A stretch of DNA of 64,000 nucleotides from Sphaerobacter thermophilus DSM 20745 (GTDB lineage: Bacteria > Chloroflexota > Chloroflexia > Thermomicrobiales > Thermomicrobiaceae): the NCBI RefSeq assembly GCF_000024985.1, contig NC_013523.1, positions 2,046,001 through 2,110,000 on the forward strand. The letters are read 5' to 3'. Shown here in pieces: positions 44,316-53,579 of the stretch. The position numbers and the translations under genes were made by a program. Every line of letters begins with the position of its first letter. The first letter of the stretch is position 1. Under the pieces are notes generated by a model. That model searched no databases. It was not told the DNA's origin and saw nothing but the letters and a program-made list of their open reading frames with translations.

Positions 44316-46085
44316 ATGAACGAGCAGCGTGACCGTGAGTTGGACGAACTCGCCGCTGCGGAGGCAGGCCAGATCAGCCGGCGCACCCTGCTCCGCCGGG
44401 CTGCCGCGATCGGCCTGAGCACGCCGGTCATCGCCGGGCTCCTCGCAGCTTGCGGTGGTGGCGACGACGGCGATACGGAACCGACCAGCCCGGCGGGCGA
44501 GGAGCCCGGCACCACCGCGACCGCTGAACCCGGCGAGACTCCTGGGGGAGAAGCACCGTCGGGTGATCGGCCGGTGCTCCGCTACGCGCTCGACGCGGCG
44601 GACCTCGGCACCCTGGACCCACACTACGCGTCGAGCACTCCTGACCGCACCGTGGTCGACATGATCTTCAACGCCCTGGTGCGCTACAAGCCGGGCGACA
44701 GCTCCCAGTTCGAGCCGGACCTGGCCACCGAGATCCCGGAGCCGGAGATCGTGGACGGCAAGCAGGTCTGGACCTTCACCCTACGCCAGGGGGTCATGTG
44801 GCATCCCGGTCCGCAGACGGAGTCGTACGAGCTGACGGCGGACGACGTCATCTTTTCGCTCCAGAAGTCAGCCAACCCCGACACCTCGGCCTATGCGGCA
44901 GAGTACACCGGCATGACGTTTGAGAAGGTCGACGACTACACCGTCCGGATCACGCTCGACACGCCGCTCTCGCCCCTTCTGTTCCTGCCCAAGATCGCGA
45001 ACTACTCGGGCGGGTTCATCATGAGCCAGCGGGCGGTCGAGGCGATGGGGCCCGACGCCATCAAGACCCACCCGGTCGGCACCGGGCCGTTCATGTTCCA
45101 GAACTACACGCCGCAGAACGCGATCGAGCTGGTCGCCTGGGACAACTACTTCCGCGGCGCGCCCAAGCTGGCGGGCGTCACCCTGCGCTTCATGCCCGAC
45201 CCCTCTAGCCGCGAGCTCGCCCTGCAGTCGGGCGAGATGGACGTGGTGGATGGCATCTCCGAGGCACGCTGGGTCGAGAAGATCAACGCGATCGACGGGC
45301 TCACGGCCGATGTCTTCGGCGTCGGCGAGGTCACCTTCGTCAACTTCGACATGAGCCGGGAGCCGCTGTCGGACGTGCGAGTGCGTCAGGCGCTGGCCTA
45401 TGCCATGAACCGTGAGGAGCACCTGGCGCTGTTCGGCGAGCCGGTGGCGCAGAGCGTCTACTCCGTCGCCCCGGCCGAGCTGATGGCCGGCGGGTTGACG
45501 CGCGAGGAGGCGGAGGAGGCAGGCGTCGCCTACCACTACGATCCCGAGCGCGCCCAGCAGCTTCTAGCCGAGGCCGGCGTGCAGAACCTGACGTTCGAGG
45601 TGGTCACGTCGGAGCTGGAGAGCTACCGCAAGCACTACGAAGCGCTCCAGGCACAGCTCGCCCAAATCGGCGTCACGCTCACGGTCAACGTGGTCGACCA
45701 CCCCACGTTCCACAGCCTGATCCGGGAGAACGTCAACCCGATCGTGATCTACATCGCCTTCCGGCCCAACCCGGACACCTACTTCTCCCAGTTCTTCCAC
45801 TCCGATGCCATCGTGGTGACGGGGCCCAGGCCGAACACGAACTTCTCGCACTACGACCAGGTGGACGACCTGATCGAGGAGGCGCGGGCCGAGACGGACC
45901 CCGACCGGCAGGTGGAGCTCTGGAAGGAGATCAACATCCGGATCCTGCAGGATATGGCGGCCATGCCGCTCCTGTACATCAACCAGGTCTACGGTCGATC
46001 CGAACGGGTTGACTACGGGCATGAGCTGAAGTCGTCACTGGCCCTCTACCCGCAGATCACCGAGTTGACGACCATCTCCGGGTAG
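44316..46085 (+). CDS. Peptide-type ABC transporter substrate-binding lipoprotein (SBP family 5)
   Basis: 589 residues. Tat-like SRRTLLRRAAAIG (Arg22-Arg23), lipobox ending at Cys46, then an acidic Thr/Glu-rich linker. The mature domain has LRYALDAADLGTLDPHYA, SYELTADDVIFSLQKSA, GTGPFMFQNYTP and NRSEHLALFG-type helix. Receptor of an oligopeptide/nickel-like importer. GAGGAGGAG precedes ATG 44316. Distinct in sequence from the other two receptors in the window. Confidence 0.92.
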   Translation: MNEQRDRELDELAAAEAGQISRRTLLRRAAAIGLSTPVIAGLLAACGGGDDGDTEPTSPAGEEPGTTATAEPGETPGGEAPSGDRPVLRYALDAADLGTLDPHYASSTPDRTVVDMIFNALVRYKPGDSSQFEPDLATEIPEPEIVDGKQVWTFTLRQGVMWHPGPQTESYELTADDVIFSLQKSANPDTSAYAAEYTGMTFEKVDDYTVRITLDTPLSPLLFLPKIANYSGGFIMSQRAVEAMGPDAIKTHPVGTGPFMFQNYTPQNAIELVAWDNYFRGAPKLAGVTLRFMPDPSSRELALQSGEMDVVDGISEARWVEKINAIDGLTADVFGVGEVTFVNFDMSREPLSDVRVRQALAYAMNREEHLALFGEPVAQSVYSVAPAELMAGGLTREEAEEAGVAYHYDPERAQQLLAEAGVQNLTFEVVTSELESYRKHYEALQAQLAQIGVTLTVNVVDHPTFHSLIRENVNPIVIYIAFRPNPDTYFSQFFHSDAIVVTGPRPNTNFSHYDQVDDLIEEARAETDPDRQVELWKEINIRILQDMAAMPLLYINQVYGRSERVDYGHELKSSLALYPQITELTTISG

Positions 46086-46154
46086 CGTGTACACGCGGCC
46101 CGCTCGGGTCCTCCCTGGTCCCGGGTGGGCCGTGCTCTAGGATGGGTGACGCCT

Positions 46155-47096
46155 GTGGCTGTCTATGCGCTCAAGCGCATCCTCCTTGCAGTGCCGACAC
46201 TCCTGGCGGTGCTGACGCTCATCTTCATCATCGTGCGCGTCGTGCCGGGCGACCCGGCCACGGCCGCGCTCGGCGACTACGCCTCGAAGGAGGCGGTCGA
46301 GGCCCTGCGCCAGCGCATGGGCCTCGACAAGCCGCTCTACATCCAATACGTCGACTTCTTGAGCGGCCTGCTCCGCGGCGACCTCGGCCGTTCGCTGATC
46401 AGCAGCCAGCCGGTAATCGATCAGATCCGCTTCGCGCTGCCGCACACGATCGAACTCGCCCTCGCCGCGATCCTCATCGGGCTGGTCCTCGGCATCCCCG
46501 TCGGGATCATCACCGCCGTCCGCCGCAACACGATGATCGACTACTTCGGGCGGGTTCTGTCGCTGGCGGGACTGTCCTTCCCGGCGTTCTATCTCGGCAT
46601 CCTGCTCTTGTACTTCTTCTCGGTGCGCTGGCGCCTCTTCCCGACCCTCGGAGCCGGGGACTTCTCGGACCCGCTGGCCAACCTCCACCACCTGGCGCTG
46701 CCGGCCATCAGCCTCGGGCTGATCGAGACGGCCTACATCGGGCGCATGACCCGCTCGGTGATGATCAACGTCCTTGGCGACGACTACGTGCGAACGGCGC
46801 GAGCGAAGGGGCTGAGCAACTGGGTCGTCCTGCTGCGCCATGGCTTCCGCGCGGCCTTGATCCCTATCGTCTCGCTCGTCGGCATCTTCGCCATCTCGCT
46901 GATCGGCAGTTCGGTTCTGACGGAGATCGTCTTCTCGCGGCCGGGGCTGGGACGGTTGATGGTCGGGGCGATCCGCCAGCGCGACTACACGACCGTGCAG
47001 TCGATCATGGTCGTCTACGCGTTGTTCATCGTCATCATCAACCTGATCACTGATCTCGTATACGGACTGGTCGATCCTCGCGTAAGGTACGATTAG
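46155..47096 (+). CDS. ABC transporter permease, DppB type
   Basis: 313 residues. GTG 46155 is chosen because VAVYALKRILLAVP then aligns with the first residues of the two other DppB-type permeases here (MTAYIVRRLL, MSQYILRRLF); GGTGA lies 5 nt upstream. In-frame earlier starts at 46125 and 46146 are less likely. EAA loop DYVRTARAKGLSNWVVLLRHGFRAALIPIV. An imperfect hairpin between receptor and permease genes may set unequal expression. Confidence 0.92.
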   Translation: MAVYALKRILLAVPTLLAVLTLIFIIVRVVPGDPATAALGDYASKEAVEALRQRMGLDKPLYIQYVDFLSGLLRGDLGRSLISSQPVIDQIRFALPHTIELALAAILIGLVLGIPVGIITAVRRNTMIDYFGRVLSLAGLSFPAFYLGILLLYFFSVRWRLFPTLGAGDFSDPLANLHHLALPAISLGLIETAYIGRMTRSVMINVLGDDYVRTARAKGLSNWVVLLRHGFRAALIPIVSLVGIFAISLIGSSVLTEIVFSRPGLGRLMVGAIRQRDYTTVQSIMVVYALFIVIINLITDLVYGLVDPRVRYD

Positions 47097-47975
47097 GTGG
47101 CACAGGCCGAAGCAACACTCCCATCTGTCAGGTACGTCTCGCAGCGGAGGCGCATCTGGCGCACCTTCTCCCAGAATCGGGCCGCCCTGTTGGGCCTCGC
47201 CATGGTGGCGATCATCGTCTTCGTGGCACTGGCCGCTCCGCTGCTGGCACCGCATGACCCACTCGCGCAGAGCGTGGTCAACCGCCTCACCCCACCCGGC
47301 GAGGGCTATCCCCTGGGCCGGGACGACTACGGGCGTGACATCCTCTCGCGCATCATCTACGGCGCCCGCGCCGCGCTCCTGGTCGGCATCCTCTCGGTCG
47401 CCTTCGGCGGCCTGCTCGGCACGGCGATGGGCACCATCGCAGGGTTCCGCGGTGGTCGGGTGGAGACGACCATCATGCGGGTCGTCGACGTCATGCTCGC
47501 CTTCCCGGACCTCATCACCGGGCTGCTCGTGGCCGCGGTGCTCGGCGGGGGCATGACCAACCTGGTTCTGGCCATCGGGCTGACCATCGCTCCACGCTTC
47601 GCCCGCGTGGCCCACGGCCCGACGCTATCGCTCAAGAACAAGGATTTCGTCGAAGCCGCCCGTGCCCTGGGCGCCCGCGACGGCCGGCTCCTACTGGTGC
47701 ACATCGTGCCCAATGTCGCCGGCGAGTTGCTGGTGCTTGCCAGCCTCTGGACCGCCTCAGCCATCCGGCTGGAGGCCAGCCTGAGCTTCATCGGCCTGGG
47801 TGTGCAGCCGCCGACGCCGAGCTGGGGCCAGATGATCCGCGACGGGACGCTCCACCTGACGGACGTGCCGCTCTTCTCCCTCGCCCCGGGGATCGCTCTG
47901 CTGCTGACGGTGCTCGCCTTCAACCTCCTGGGCGACGGCCTTCGCGACGCGCTTGACCCCAGGGCGCAGGCGTGA
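47097..47975 (+). CDS. ABC transporter permease, DppC type
   Basis: 292 residues from a GTG that directly follows the upstream stop codon. PLGRDDYGRDILSRIIYGARAALL, EAA loop DFVEAARALGARDGRLLLVHIVPNVAGELLV and terminal GDGLRDALDPRAQ. Closes the second cassette; again no ATPase gene. Confidence 0.93.
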   Translation: MAQAEATLPSVRYVSQRRRIWRTFSQNRAALLGLAMVAIIVFVALAAPLLAPHDPLAQSVVNRLTPPGEGYPLGRDDYGRDILSRIIYGARAALLVGILSVAFGGLLGTAMGTIAGFRGGRVETTIMRVVDVMLAFPDLITGLLVAAVLGGGMTNLVLAIGLTIAPRFARVAHGPTLSLKNKDFVEAARALGARDGRLLLVHIVPNVAGELLVLASLWTASAIRLEASLSFIGLGVQPPTPSWGQMIRDGTLHLTDVPLFSLAPGIALLLTVLAFNLLGDGLRDALDPRAQA

Positions 47976-47996
47976 CGCATCTTGCTTCCCACTCCC

Positions 47997-48028
47997 GAGC
48001 GGGCCCCAACTCCAGCGGGAGCCCGCTC
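47997..48028 (+). terminator. Terminator-like hairpin after the second ABC cassette
   Basis: 8-bp perfect stem GAGCGGGC/GCCCGCTC with a 16-nt loop, 22 bp past the permease stop; no T-run. Confidence 0.45.
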
Positions 48029-48242
48029 CATGCGGCATGTCTGGGATGTCTGACACCTCACTGATGACGTCCCGCCTCCGTCGGATTCGGGACACAGAAT
48101 CGGCCACAGCGTGCCGGATACAACCGCCTGCGGGAACCCGGTGAATGATATCTTGCATCTTCCCGCTCGGCGGTCCCGATTCTGCGCGTTCGGCATCCCA
48201 CGACCTGAACGGCTACCACGACACGCGTCCTTACGGGACTTA

Positions 48243-48271
48243 TTGACACGTCCGCACGCCGGTGATACGGT
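48243..48271 (+). promoter_or_regulatory. Promoter of the third peptide ABC cassette
   Basis: TTGACA (48243-48248), 17-bp spacer, TACGGT (48266-48271) with extended TGA. The leader to the first permease is about 115 nt. Confidence 0.6.
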
Positions 48272-48393
48272 AATCACGCATTCGTAGCGAGACCGACAAA
48301 AGGCAGCGGCCGCGGACCGCCGTTCCCCGGCGGGCCCCGGGGCAATTCCCAGTACCCGGCGCCGCCGTGGGGACGACCTAGAGGGGATGGGAG

Positions 48394-49326
48394 ATGAGTC
48401 AGTATATCCTGCGCCGCCTCTTCTGGCTGGTGCCAACCATGCTGGCAATCTCACTTGTGACGTTTGTAGTCATGCACGCCACACCCGGCTCACCCCTGCA
48501 ACCCGACGCACCCAACGCCAACCCGCTGCCCCCCGCCGCCCAGCAGAACCTCGCCCGCAAGTGGGGTCTGGATAAGCCCTTGCACATCCAGTACATGACC
48601 TTCCTGAAGAACGCCCTGCGAGGCGACTTCGGCACCTCCTACGTCCACAAGACCAGCACCGTCATGGAGATCCTCCAGCGCACCTTCCCGGTGTCGCTGC
48701 ACCTCGGCACCATGGCGCTCCTGCTCGCGATCTTCGTCGGCATCCCGCTCGGCGTCCTGGCCGCGGTCAACCAGAACGGCCCGATCGACTACGTGTGTAG
48801 CTTCATCGCGACGCTGGGCGTCGCCGTGCCGAACTTCGTCCTGGCCATCTTCCTGATCGTCGTCTTCGTGCTCGGGCTGGGCGTCATCCCACGCACCGGC
48901 GGCTGGACCAGCCCAGTCGATTGGATCCTGCCGACCATCGCACTCGGGCTCGGCCCGCTGGGCATTCTGGCCCGCTACACCCGCTCCAGCATGGTCGAGG
49001 TGATGCGCCAGGACTACATGCGGACCGCCCAGGCGAAGGGGTTGTCGCAGCGCGCGGTGGTCCTCGGGCACGCGGTCAAGAACGGCCTGCTGCCCCCCTT
49101 GACCATCCTCGGCCCGATGTTCGCCGCTGTCGGCACCGGGTCCTTCTTCGTCGAGACCCTGTTCCGCGTGCCCGGGATGGGCCGCTTCTTCGTCGACAGC
49201 ATGATCGCCCGCGACTACCCGCTGATCATGGCGATCATCCTCCTCTACGGGATCTTCCTGGCGATCATGAACCTGGTCGTGGACATCCTCTACAGTGTGG
49301 TGGATCCACGCATTCGGCTGGCCTGA
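48394..49326 (+). CDS. ABC transporter permease, OppB/DppB type
   Basis: 310 residues. MSQYILRRLFWLVPTMLAI, HATPGSPLQP, then six helices with EAA loop DYMRTAQAKGLSQRAVVLGHAVKNGLLPPL and the closing SVVDPRIRLA. First gene of a cassette in the order permease-permease-receptor, unlike the other two. GGGAG lies just before ATG 48394. Confidence 0.94.
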   Translation: MSQYILRRLFWLVPTMLAISLVTFVVMHATPGSPLQPDAPNANPLPPAAQQNLARKWGLDKPLHIQYMTFLKNALRGDFGTSYVHKTSTVMEILQRTFPVSLHLGTMALLLAIFVGIPLGVLAAVNQNGPIDYVCSFIATLGVAVPNFVLAIFLIVVFVLGLGVIPRTGGWTSPVDWILPTIALGLGPLGILARYTRSSMVEVMRQDYMRTAQAKGLSQRAVVLGHAVKNGLLPPLTILGPMFAAVGTGSFFVETLFRVPGMGRFFVDSMIARDYPLIMAIILLYGIFLAIMNLVVDILYSVVDPRIRLA

Positions 49327-49341
49327 GGAGGGGGAAACGTC

Positions 49342-50286
49342 ATGGATGCGCTCGGCTCGCGTCGTGAAGAGACGCTGGCACCGTCGACTACCGAGGGCGG
49401 CCGCCAGGCTTCAAAGACATTAGCCAGCCTTGCCCGTCCGCACCGCACCCTGTGGCAGGACGCAATGAGGCGACTGATCGCCAACCGCCTGGCACTGGCC
49501 GGGGGGATCATCATCCTGCTCATCGCGCTGATGGCGATCTTCGCGCCCCTGATCGCGCCCTACCCATACGACAAGCCCAACTATAGCGCCATTTCGCAGT
49601 TCCCCAGCCGGGATTTCCCGATGGGTACTGACCTGACCGGGCGCGACATGCTGAGCCGCATGATCTACGGCGCCCAGGTGTCGATGCTGGTCGGCATCGG
49701 CGCTCAGGTGATCGTCTTCCTGATCGGCGTCCCGATTGGAGCAATCGCCGGGTACGCCGCCGGTAAGACCGACACCATCCTGATGCGCTTCGTCGACGTG
49801 ATGTACGCCTTCCCCCAACTCTTGTTCGTGATCTTGATCATGGCCGCGCTCGGGCGGGGCCTGCAGAACATTTTCATTGCCATCGGTATCACCGGCTGGG
49901 TTACCATCGCCCGGCTGACCCGCGCCGAGTTCCTGTCGATGCGTGAGAAGGACTTTATCCAGGCGGCGCGCGCCGCCGGGGCCGGGCCCTGGCGGCTGAT
50001 TACCCGCCACATGCTGCCGAATGCGCTGACCCCCATCGTCGTGGCGCTCACCTTCGGCGTGCCGGAGGCCATCTTCACCGAGGCAAGCCTGAGCTTCATC
50101 GGCGTGGGCATCAACCCGCCGCGCCCGAGCTGGGGGCAGATGGTTGGTGAGTATTTCCCGTACCTGCAGTCGTACTGGTTCCTCGCGCTCTTCCCGGCGA
50201 TAGCGATCGCGGTGGTCATGATGTCCTTCACCTTCTTCGGCAACGGCCTGCGCGACGCGCTCGACCCACGCATGCAGCAGAAGTAG
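49342..50286 (+). CDS. ABC transporter permease, OppC/DppC type
   Basis: 314 residues. MGTDLTGRDMLSRMIYGAQVSML, EAA loop DFIQAARAAGAGPWRLITRHMLPNALTPIV and GNGLRDALDPRMQQK. The N-terminal ~45 residues are cytoplasmic and polar, typical of OppC. GAGGAGGGGG before ATG 49342, 15 bp after the upstream gene. Confidence 0.94.
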   Translation: MDALGSRREETLAPSTTEGGRQASKTLASLARPHRTLWQDAMRRLIANRLALAGGIIILLIALMAIFAPLIAPYPYDKPNYSAISQFPSRDFPMGTDLTGRDMLSRMIYGAQVSMLVGIGAQVIVFLIGVPIGAIAGYAAGKTDTILMRFVDVMYAFPQLLFVILIMAALGRGLQNIFIAIGITGWVTIARLTRAEFLSMREKDFIQAARAAGAGPWRLITRHMLPNALTPIVVALTFGVPEAIFTEASLSFIGVGINPPRPSWGQMVGEYFPYLQSYWFLALFPAIAIAVVMMSFTFFGNGLRDALDPRMQQK

Positions 50287-50304
50287 CCGGAGTGCGAGGA
50301 TCCA

Positions 50305-50323
50305 CCGGCCGGGCCTCGGCCGG
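50305..50323 (+). terminator. Short hairpin between permease and receptor genes
   Basis: CCGGCCG (50305-50311)/CGGCCGG (50317-50323) with a 5-nt loop. Probably an mRNA-processing or partial-termination element that allows different receptor levels. Confidence 0.35.
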
Positions 50324-50415
50324 ACGCTCCTCTCCACGGTGTAGGGACTGAACGGTAACGGAAACACAATGGATTAGCCGAGCCGCGGTGAACGCGGCGC
50401 GAGAGGAGGAGACTG

Positions 50416-52212
50416 ATGGATAAGCTTCGGTGGTGGGAAGATCCAGAACAGTTGCGGCTGTTGCACAAACGCTTTGAAGCCGTGCGCGCCGACCGGCGCC
50501 AGTTCCTGGCCATCGTCGGCGCCGCCGGGGGCACCGCTGCCGTGTCGCTCGCCCTGGCTGCCTGCGGCGGCTCCGAGGGAGAGGAAGGCGGCGGGACCAC
50601 CGACGAGACCCAGAGCACCGACGCGCCCGCCACGAGCCAGCCCGGCCAGGCGGAAGGGGAGCTGGCCGAGGAGCAGGTCTTCCGCGTCAACTTCGAGAGA
50701 GACCCGACGAGCCACGACTTCAACCGGGACCTCTACAGCGGCGGCGAGGAATCCCTCTTCGCCCAGCTCGGCCAGTTCGACGAGAACCTGCAGGTCCAGC
50801 CGGACATCGCCGAGCGCTGGGAGGCCAACGAGGACGCCTCGGTCTGGACCTTCTATCTCCGGAAAGACAGCTATTGGAGCAACGGCGACCCGGTGACCGC
50901 GCACGACTACGAGTGGTCCTGGAAGCGCCAGCTCGACCCGGAGACCGCCGCTCCGTACGCCGGCTTCCTCTACGACCTGAAGAACGCCGAGCCGTTCAAC
51001 CTGGGAGAGGGCAACTTCACCCGCGACGACATCGGCGTCAAGGCGGTCGACGACTACACCCTCGTCTGCACGCTGGAAGGCCCGCGCGGGTACTTCCCGG
51101 TGCTGGCCTCCTACATTGCCGCGGCGCCCTCTCACCGTCCGTCGGTCGAGAAGTACGGCGACAAGTGGACCGAAGCCGGCAACTGCGTCTCCAACGGCCC
51201 GTTCAAGCTGGTGGAGTGGCGCCACGACGAGATCGTCATCTGCGAGAAGAATGAGGGCTACTGGAACGCGGCGAACATCACCCTCCAGCGGATCGAGCGC
51301 CCGATCATCGCGTCGGATGCCTCCCAGCTCGCCTATGAGAACAACGAGATCGACTGGCACTACCGCGGGCAGCTCGGGCAGCTCGAACGGGTCCAGAATG
51401 ACCCCACGCTGTCCCAGGAGATGATCAAGTACAACCTGTACGGCACATGGTACCTGGCCCCGCACTTCGGCATGCCGCCCTTCGACGTGCGGGAAGTGCG
51501 CCTGGCGATGTCCCACGCCATCGACCGGGACGTCATCGTCAACAACGTGCTCAAGGGGCTCGGCACCCCGGCCTACACCATGACCCCGCCGGGCATGCCG
51601 GGGTACAACCCGAATAAGTACGAGGAGTACACCGCCTTCGACCCGGAGAAGGCCATGGCCCTGCTCAAGGGCACCCCGTATGAGGGCGGGAAGAACTGGC
51701 CGCCGATCACCCTGACCCAGCGAGAAGAGGGCGACGCGCCGAAGGCCGCCGCCGAGGCGATCATTCAGATGCTCAAAGAGCATCTGGGCATGGACATCAA
51801 GCACGAGATCGGCGAGCAGCGCGAGGTCTACGACCGGGCCTACAAGCACGAACTGCAGCTCTGGTGGGTCCGCTGGTACATCGACTACCCCGACCCCAAC
51901 AACACCCAGTATCTGGTTTGGTACTCCAAGTTCCCCACCGGCTCGCGCCACACCTGGCAGAACGAGGAGTATGACCGGCTGGTGAGCGAGGCGGCCGGGG
52001 AAAAGGACGAAGAGAAGCGGATGGAGATGTACCGGCAGGCCGACGAGCTGATGCTCAAGGACGGCGCCGCGATCTTCGTCTACAACCCGTACAACTACGG
52101 CCTGCTCAAGCCCTGGGTCGCCAACTTCCCGCGCAACTCCCAGGGTGAGCTGGTCCCGACCTGGAATGTGTTCGTGCGTATGTACGACCGGATCAAGATC
52201 CTGAAGCACTAG
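50416..52212 (+). CDS. Oligopeptide-type ABC transporter substrate-binding lipoprotein (OppA-like)
   Basis: 598 residues. DRRQFLAIVGAAGG (Arg27-Arg28) looks like a Tat signal, with lipobox ending at Cys50 (LALAAC). The mature part has SYWSNGDPVTAHDYEWSWKRQLDP, YAGFLYDLKNAEPFN and VSNGPFKLVEW, which are OppA/MppA signatures rather than DppA. Likely binds oligopeptides. GAGAGGAGGAG before ATG 50416. Last gene of the cassette, followed by a strong hairpin. Confidence 0.93.
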   Translation: MDKLRWWEDPEQLRLLHKRFEAVRADRRQFLAIVGAAGGTAAVSLALAACGGSEGEEGGGTTDETQSTDAPATSQPGQAEGELAEEQVFRVNFERDPTSHDFNRDLYSGGEESLFAQLGQFDENLQVQPDIAERWEANEDASVWTFYLRKDSYWSNGDPVTAHDYEWSWKRQLDPETAAPYAGFLYDLKNAEPFNLGEGNFTRDDIGVKAVDDYTLVCTLEGPRGYFPVLASYIAAAPSHRPSVEKYGDKWTEAGNCVSNGPFKLVEWRHDEIVICEKNEGYWNAANITLQRIERPIIASDASQLAYENNEIDWHYRGQLGQLERVQNDPTLSQEMIKYNLYGTWYLAPHFGMPPFDVREVRLAMSHAIDRDVIVNNVLKGLGTPAYTMTPPGMPGYNPNKYEEYTAFDPEKAMALLKGTPYEGGKNWPPITLTQREEGDAPKAAAEAIIQMLKEHLGMDIKHEIGEQREVYDRAYKHELQLWWVRWYIDYPDPNNTQYLVWYSKFPTGSRHTWQNEEYDRLVSEAAGEKDEEKRMEMYRQADELMLKDGAAIFVYNPYNYGLLKPWVANFPRNSQGELVPTWNVFVRMYDRIKILKH

Positions 52213-52244
52213 GATCCGGCCACGACCCAGGAGCCTTGCTGCGC

Positions 52245-52278
52245 GACCGGGCGGCGCTCACTTCGGTGCCGCCCGGTC
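52245..52278 (+). terminator. Terminator-like hairpin after the third ABC cassette
   Basis: GACCGGGCGGC (52245-52255) pairs perfectly with GCCGCCCGGTC (52268-52278), 33 bp after the receptor stop; followed by GTGCGTCCCCCTCCCC. Confidence 0.65.
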
Positions 52279-52361
52279 GTGCGTCCCCCTCCCCTTTGCC
52301 AGACTCCCGCGCCGCCAACCCTGGGGACGCCATTCCCCGTCCCGGCACTGCCCTAGCACCT

Positions 52362-52391
52362 TATGTCACATATGTCATATGGTGTGTCACA
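52362..52391. promoter_or_regulatory. Three iterated TGTCAnA boxes upstream of the bactofilin-like gene
   Basis: TATGTCACA (52362-52370), TATGTCATA (52371-52379) and TGTGTCACA (52383-52391): two abutting 9-mers and a third 12 bp further. About 100 bp upstream of the ATG at 52491, in an AT-rich patch unlike its surroundings. A regulator-binding array is inferred. Confidence 0.5.
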
Positions 52392-52490
52392 CAGCTGCAA
52401 CCGTGGGCCGGCTCGTGCGACGACTTCGCAAGCACAGGCGCGCTACCGTGATTCGCGTGACAGTTGCACGCGCCGGAAAGGAGCACCCAG

Positions 52491-53417
52491 ATGAAACGCT
52501 GGATCTTGCTCGTGCTCGTCACGGCGATGCTCGCCCTCCTGCCGGGCGTTGCCCTCGCCCAGGAACCGGGCGACGACGACTTCCTCCTCCGCGTCAACAG
52601 CCCGCTCACGGTTCCCCCAGACGACACCGTCGAGACGGTCATGGTCATCAACGCGCAGGGCACCTTTGACGGGGTCATCGAAAACTCGGCCGTCGTCATC
52701 AACGGCAACGCCGTCGTGAACGGCGTGATCAACGGCGACCTGACGGTCATCAACGGTCAGGCCGACCTCCGGGACGGCGCGCGCGTTCGCAACGTGGCCC
52801 TGGTCAACAGCACCATCAACCAGGCGCCCGGCGCACAAGTCACGGGGCAGGTGACCCGCACCACGGCGACCTTTAACCCGTGGGACTTCACGGCCGCCTG
52901 GCTCGTCCTCTGGCTCGGGATGACCCTGCTGGTCGTGATCGGGGGCCTGATCTTCGCCGCGATCGGCGGTCGTCAACTGAGCGCCGCCGGTGAGTTCCTC
53001 GCAACCCGCCCGGGCCCGGTGATCCTGGCCGCGCTGATCATCGGGATCGGCTTGCCGATCCTCGGCGTCATCGCCTTCCCGACCATCATCGGCATCCCCT
53101 TCGGCATTGCGGTGTTCCTGGTACTGCTGCCGGCCACCTGGGTCATCGGGTACCTGATCGCCGGGACCACCGTTGGCGCCGCGCTTCTCAAGGCCTTCGG
53201 CAACCGCACGTCGGCCGAGCACCCCTACCTCGCGGCAGTGGTCGGGCTCGTGATCCTGCAGATCATCGGCCTGGTGCCGTTCATCGGCGGGCTGATCGTC
53301 GCCCTCGCCGGCATGTACGGCGCAGGCGGCGCCGCGCTCCTGGCCTGGCAGGCCTTCCGCACTCCACGCACCCGCCGCCCCGAGCACCCCGCCGGCGCCC
53401 CGGCCCCGGCGCCGTAG
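52491..53417 (+). CDS. Secreted/membrane protein with bactofilin-like beta-helix and C-terminal membrane domain
   Basis: 308 residues. Signal peptide (1-23, ...GVALAQ). Residues ~45-120 are a short repetitive beta-helix (VINAQGTFDGVIENSAVVINGNAVVNGVINGDLTVINGQADL), the pattern of polymer-forming bactofilins, here on the outer face. Then four to five hydrophobic helices (~140-290) and a Pro/Ala-rich tail. ATG 52491 with AAAGGAG 8 nt upstream. Monocistronic, with an unusual repeat array upstream. Function unknown; an envelope scaffold or sensor is plausible. Confidence 0.75.
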   Translation: MKRWILLVLVTAMLALLPGVALAQEPGDDDFLLRVNSPLTVPPDDTVETVMVINAQGTFDGVIENSAVVINGNAVVNGVINGDLTVINGQADLRDGARVRNVALVNSTINQAPGAQVTGQVTRTTATFNPWDFTAAWLVLWLGMTLLVVIGGLIFAAIGGRQLSAAGEFLATRPGPVILAALIIGIGLPILGVIAFPTIIGIPFGIAVFLVLLPATWVIGYLIAGTTVGAALLKAFGNRTSAEHPYLAAVVGLVILQIIGLVPFIGGLIVALAGMYGAGGAALLAWQAFRTPRTRRPEHPAGAPAPAP

Positions 53418-53528
53418 ATCCTCCCACCCGACCCTACTCGCCCCATCTCCCGGCCCTCCGGGAGGTGGGGCGTCGTCCGTCGTTCCCAGGCATGCGTCAG
53501 CGGAGTGGAGTCGGGAGGGGAAATCGGC

Positions 53529-53534
53529 TATAAT
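53529..53534 (+). promoter_or_regulatory. -10 hexamer before thpR
   Basis: Perfect TATAAT at 53529-53534, about 45 bp before ATG 53580; the -35 region is weak (TGGAGT). It argues against start codons upstream of 53540. Confidence 0.5.
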
Positions 53535-53579
53535 AGCAACGGAATGCCGCGACCATCCGCGGGTGTTGGGGATGCCGCC

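Larger units (their letters stand above)
47976..48393. other. Intergenic region between two ABC cassettes
   Basis: 418 bp. A hairpin GAGCGGGC (47997-48004)/GCCCGCTC (48021-48028) probably ends the second cassette, and a promoter at 48243-48271 begins the third. No gene recognised. Confidence 0.6.

Noticed and set aside
50374-52209. 611-codon minus-strand open frame
   Set aside because: Lies opposite an OppA-like receptor in the complementary frame; no domain and no ribosome site.
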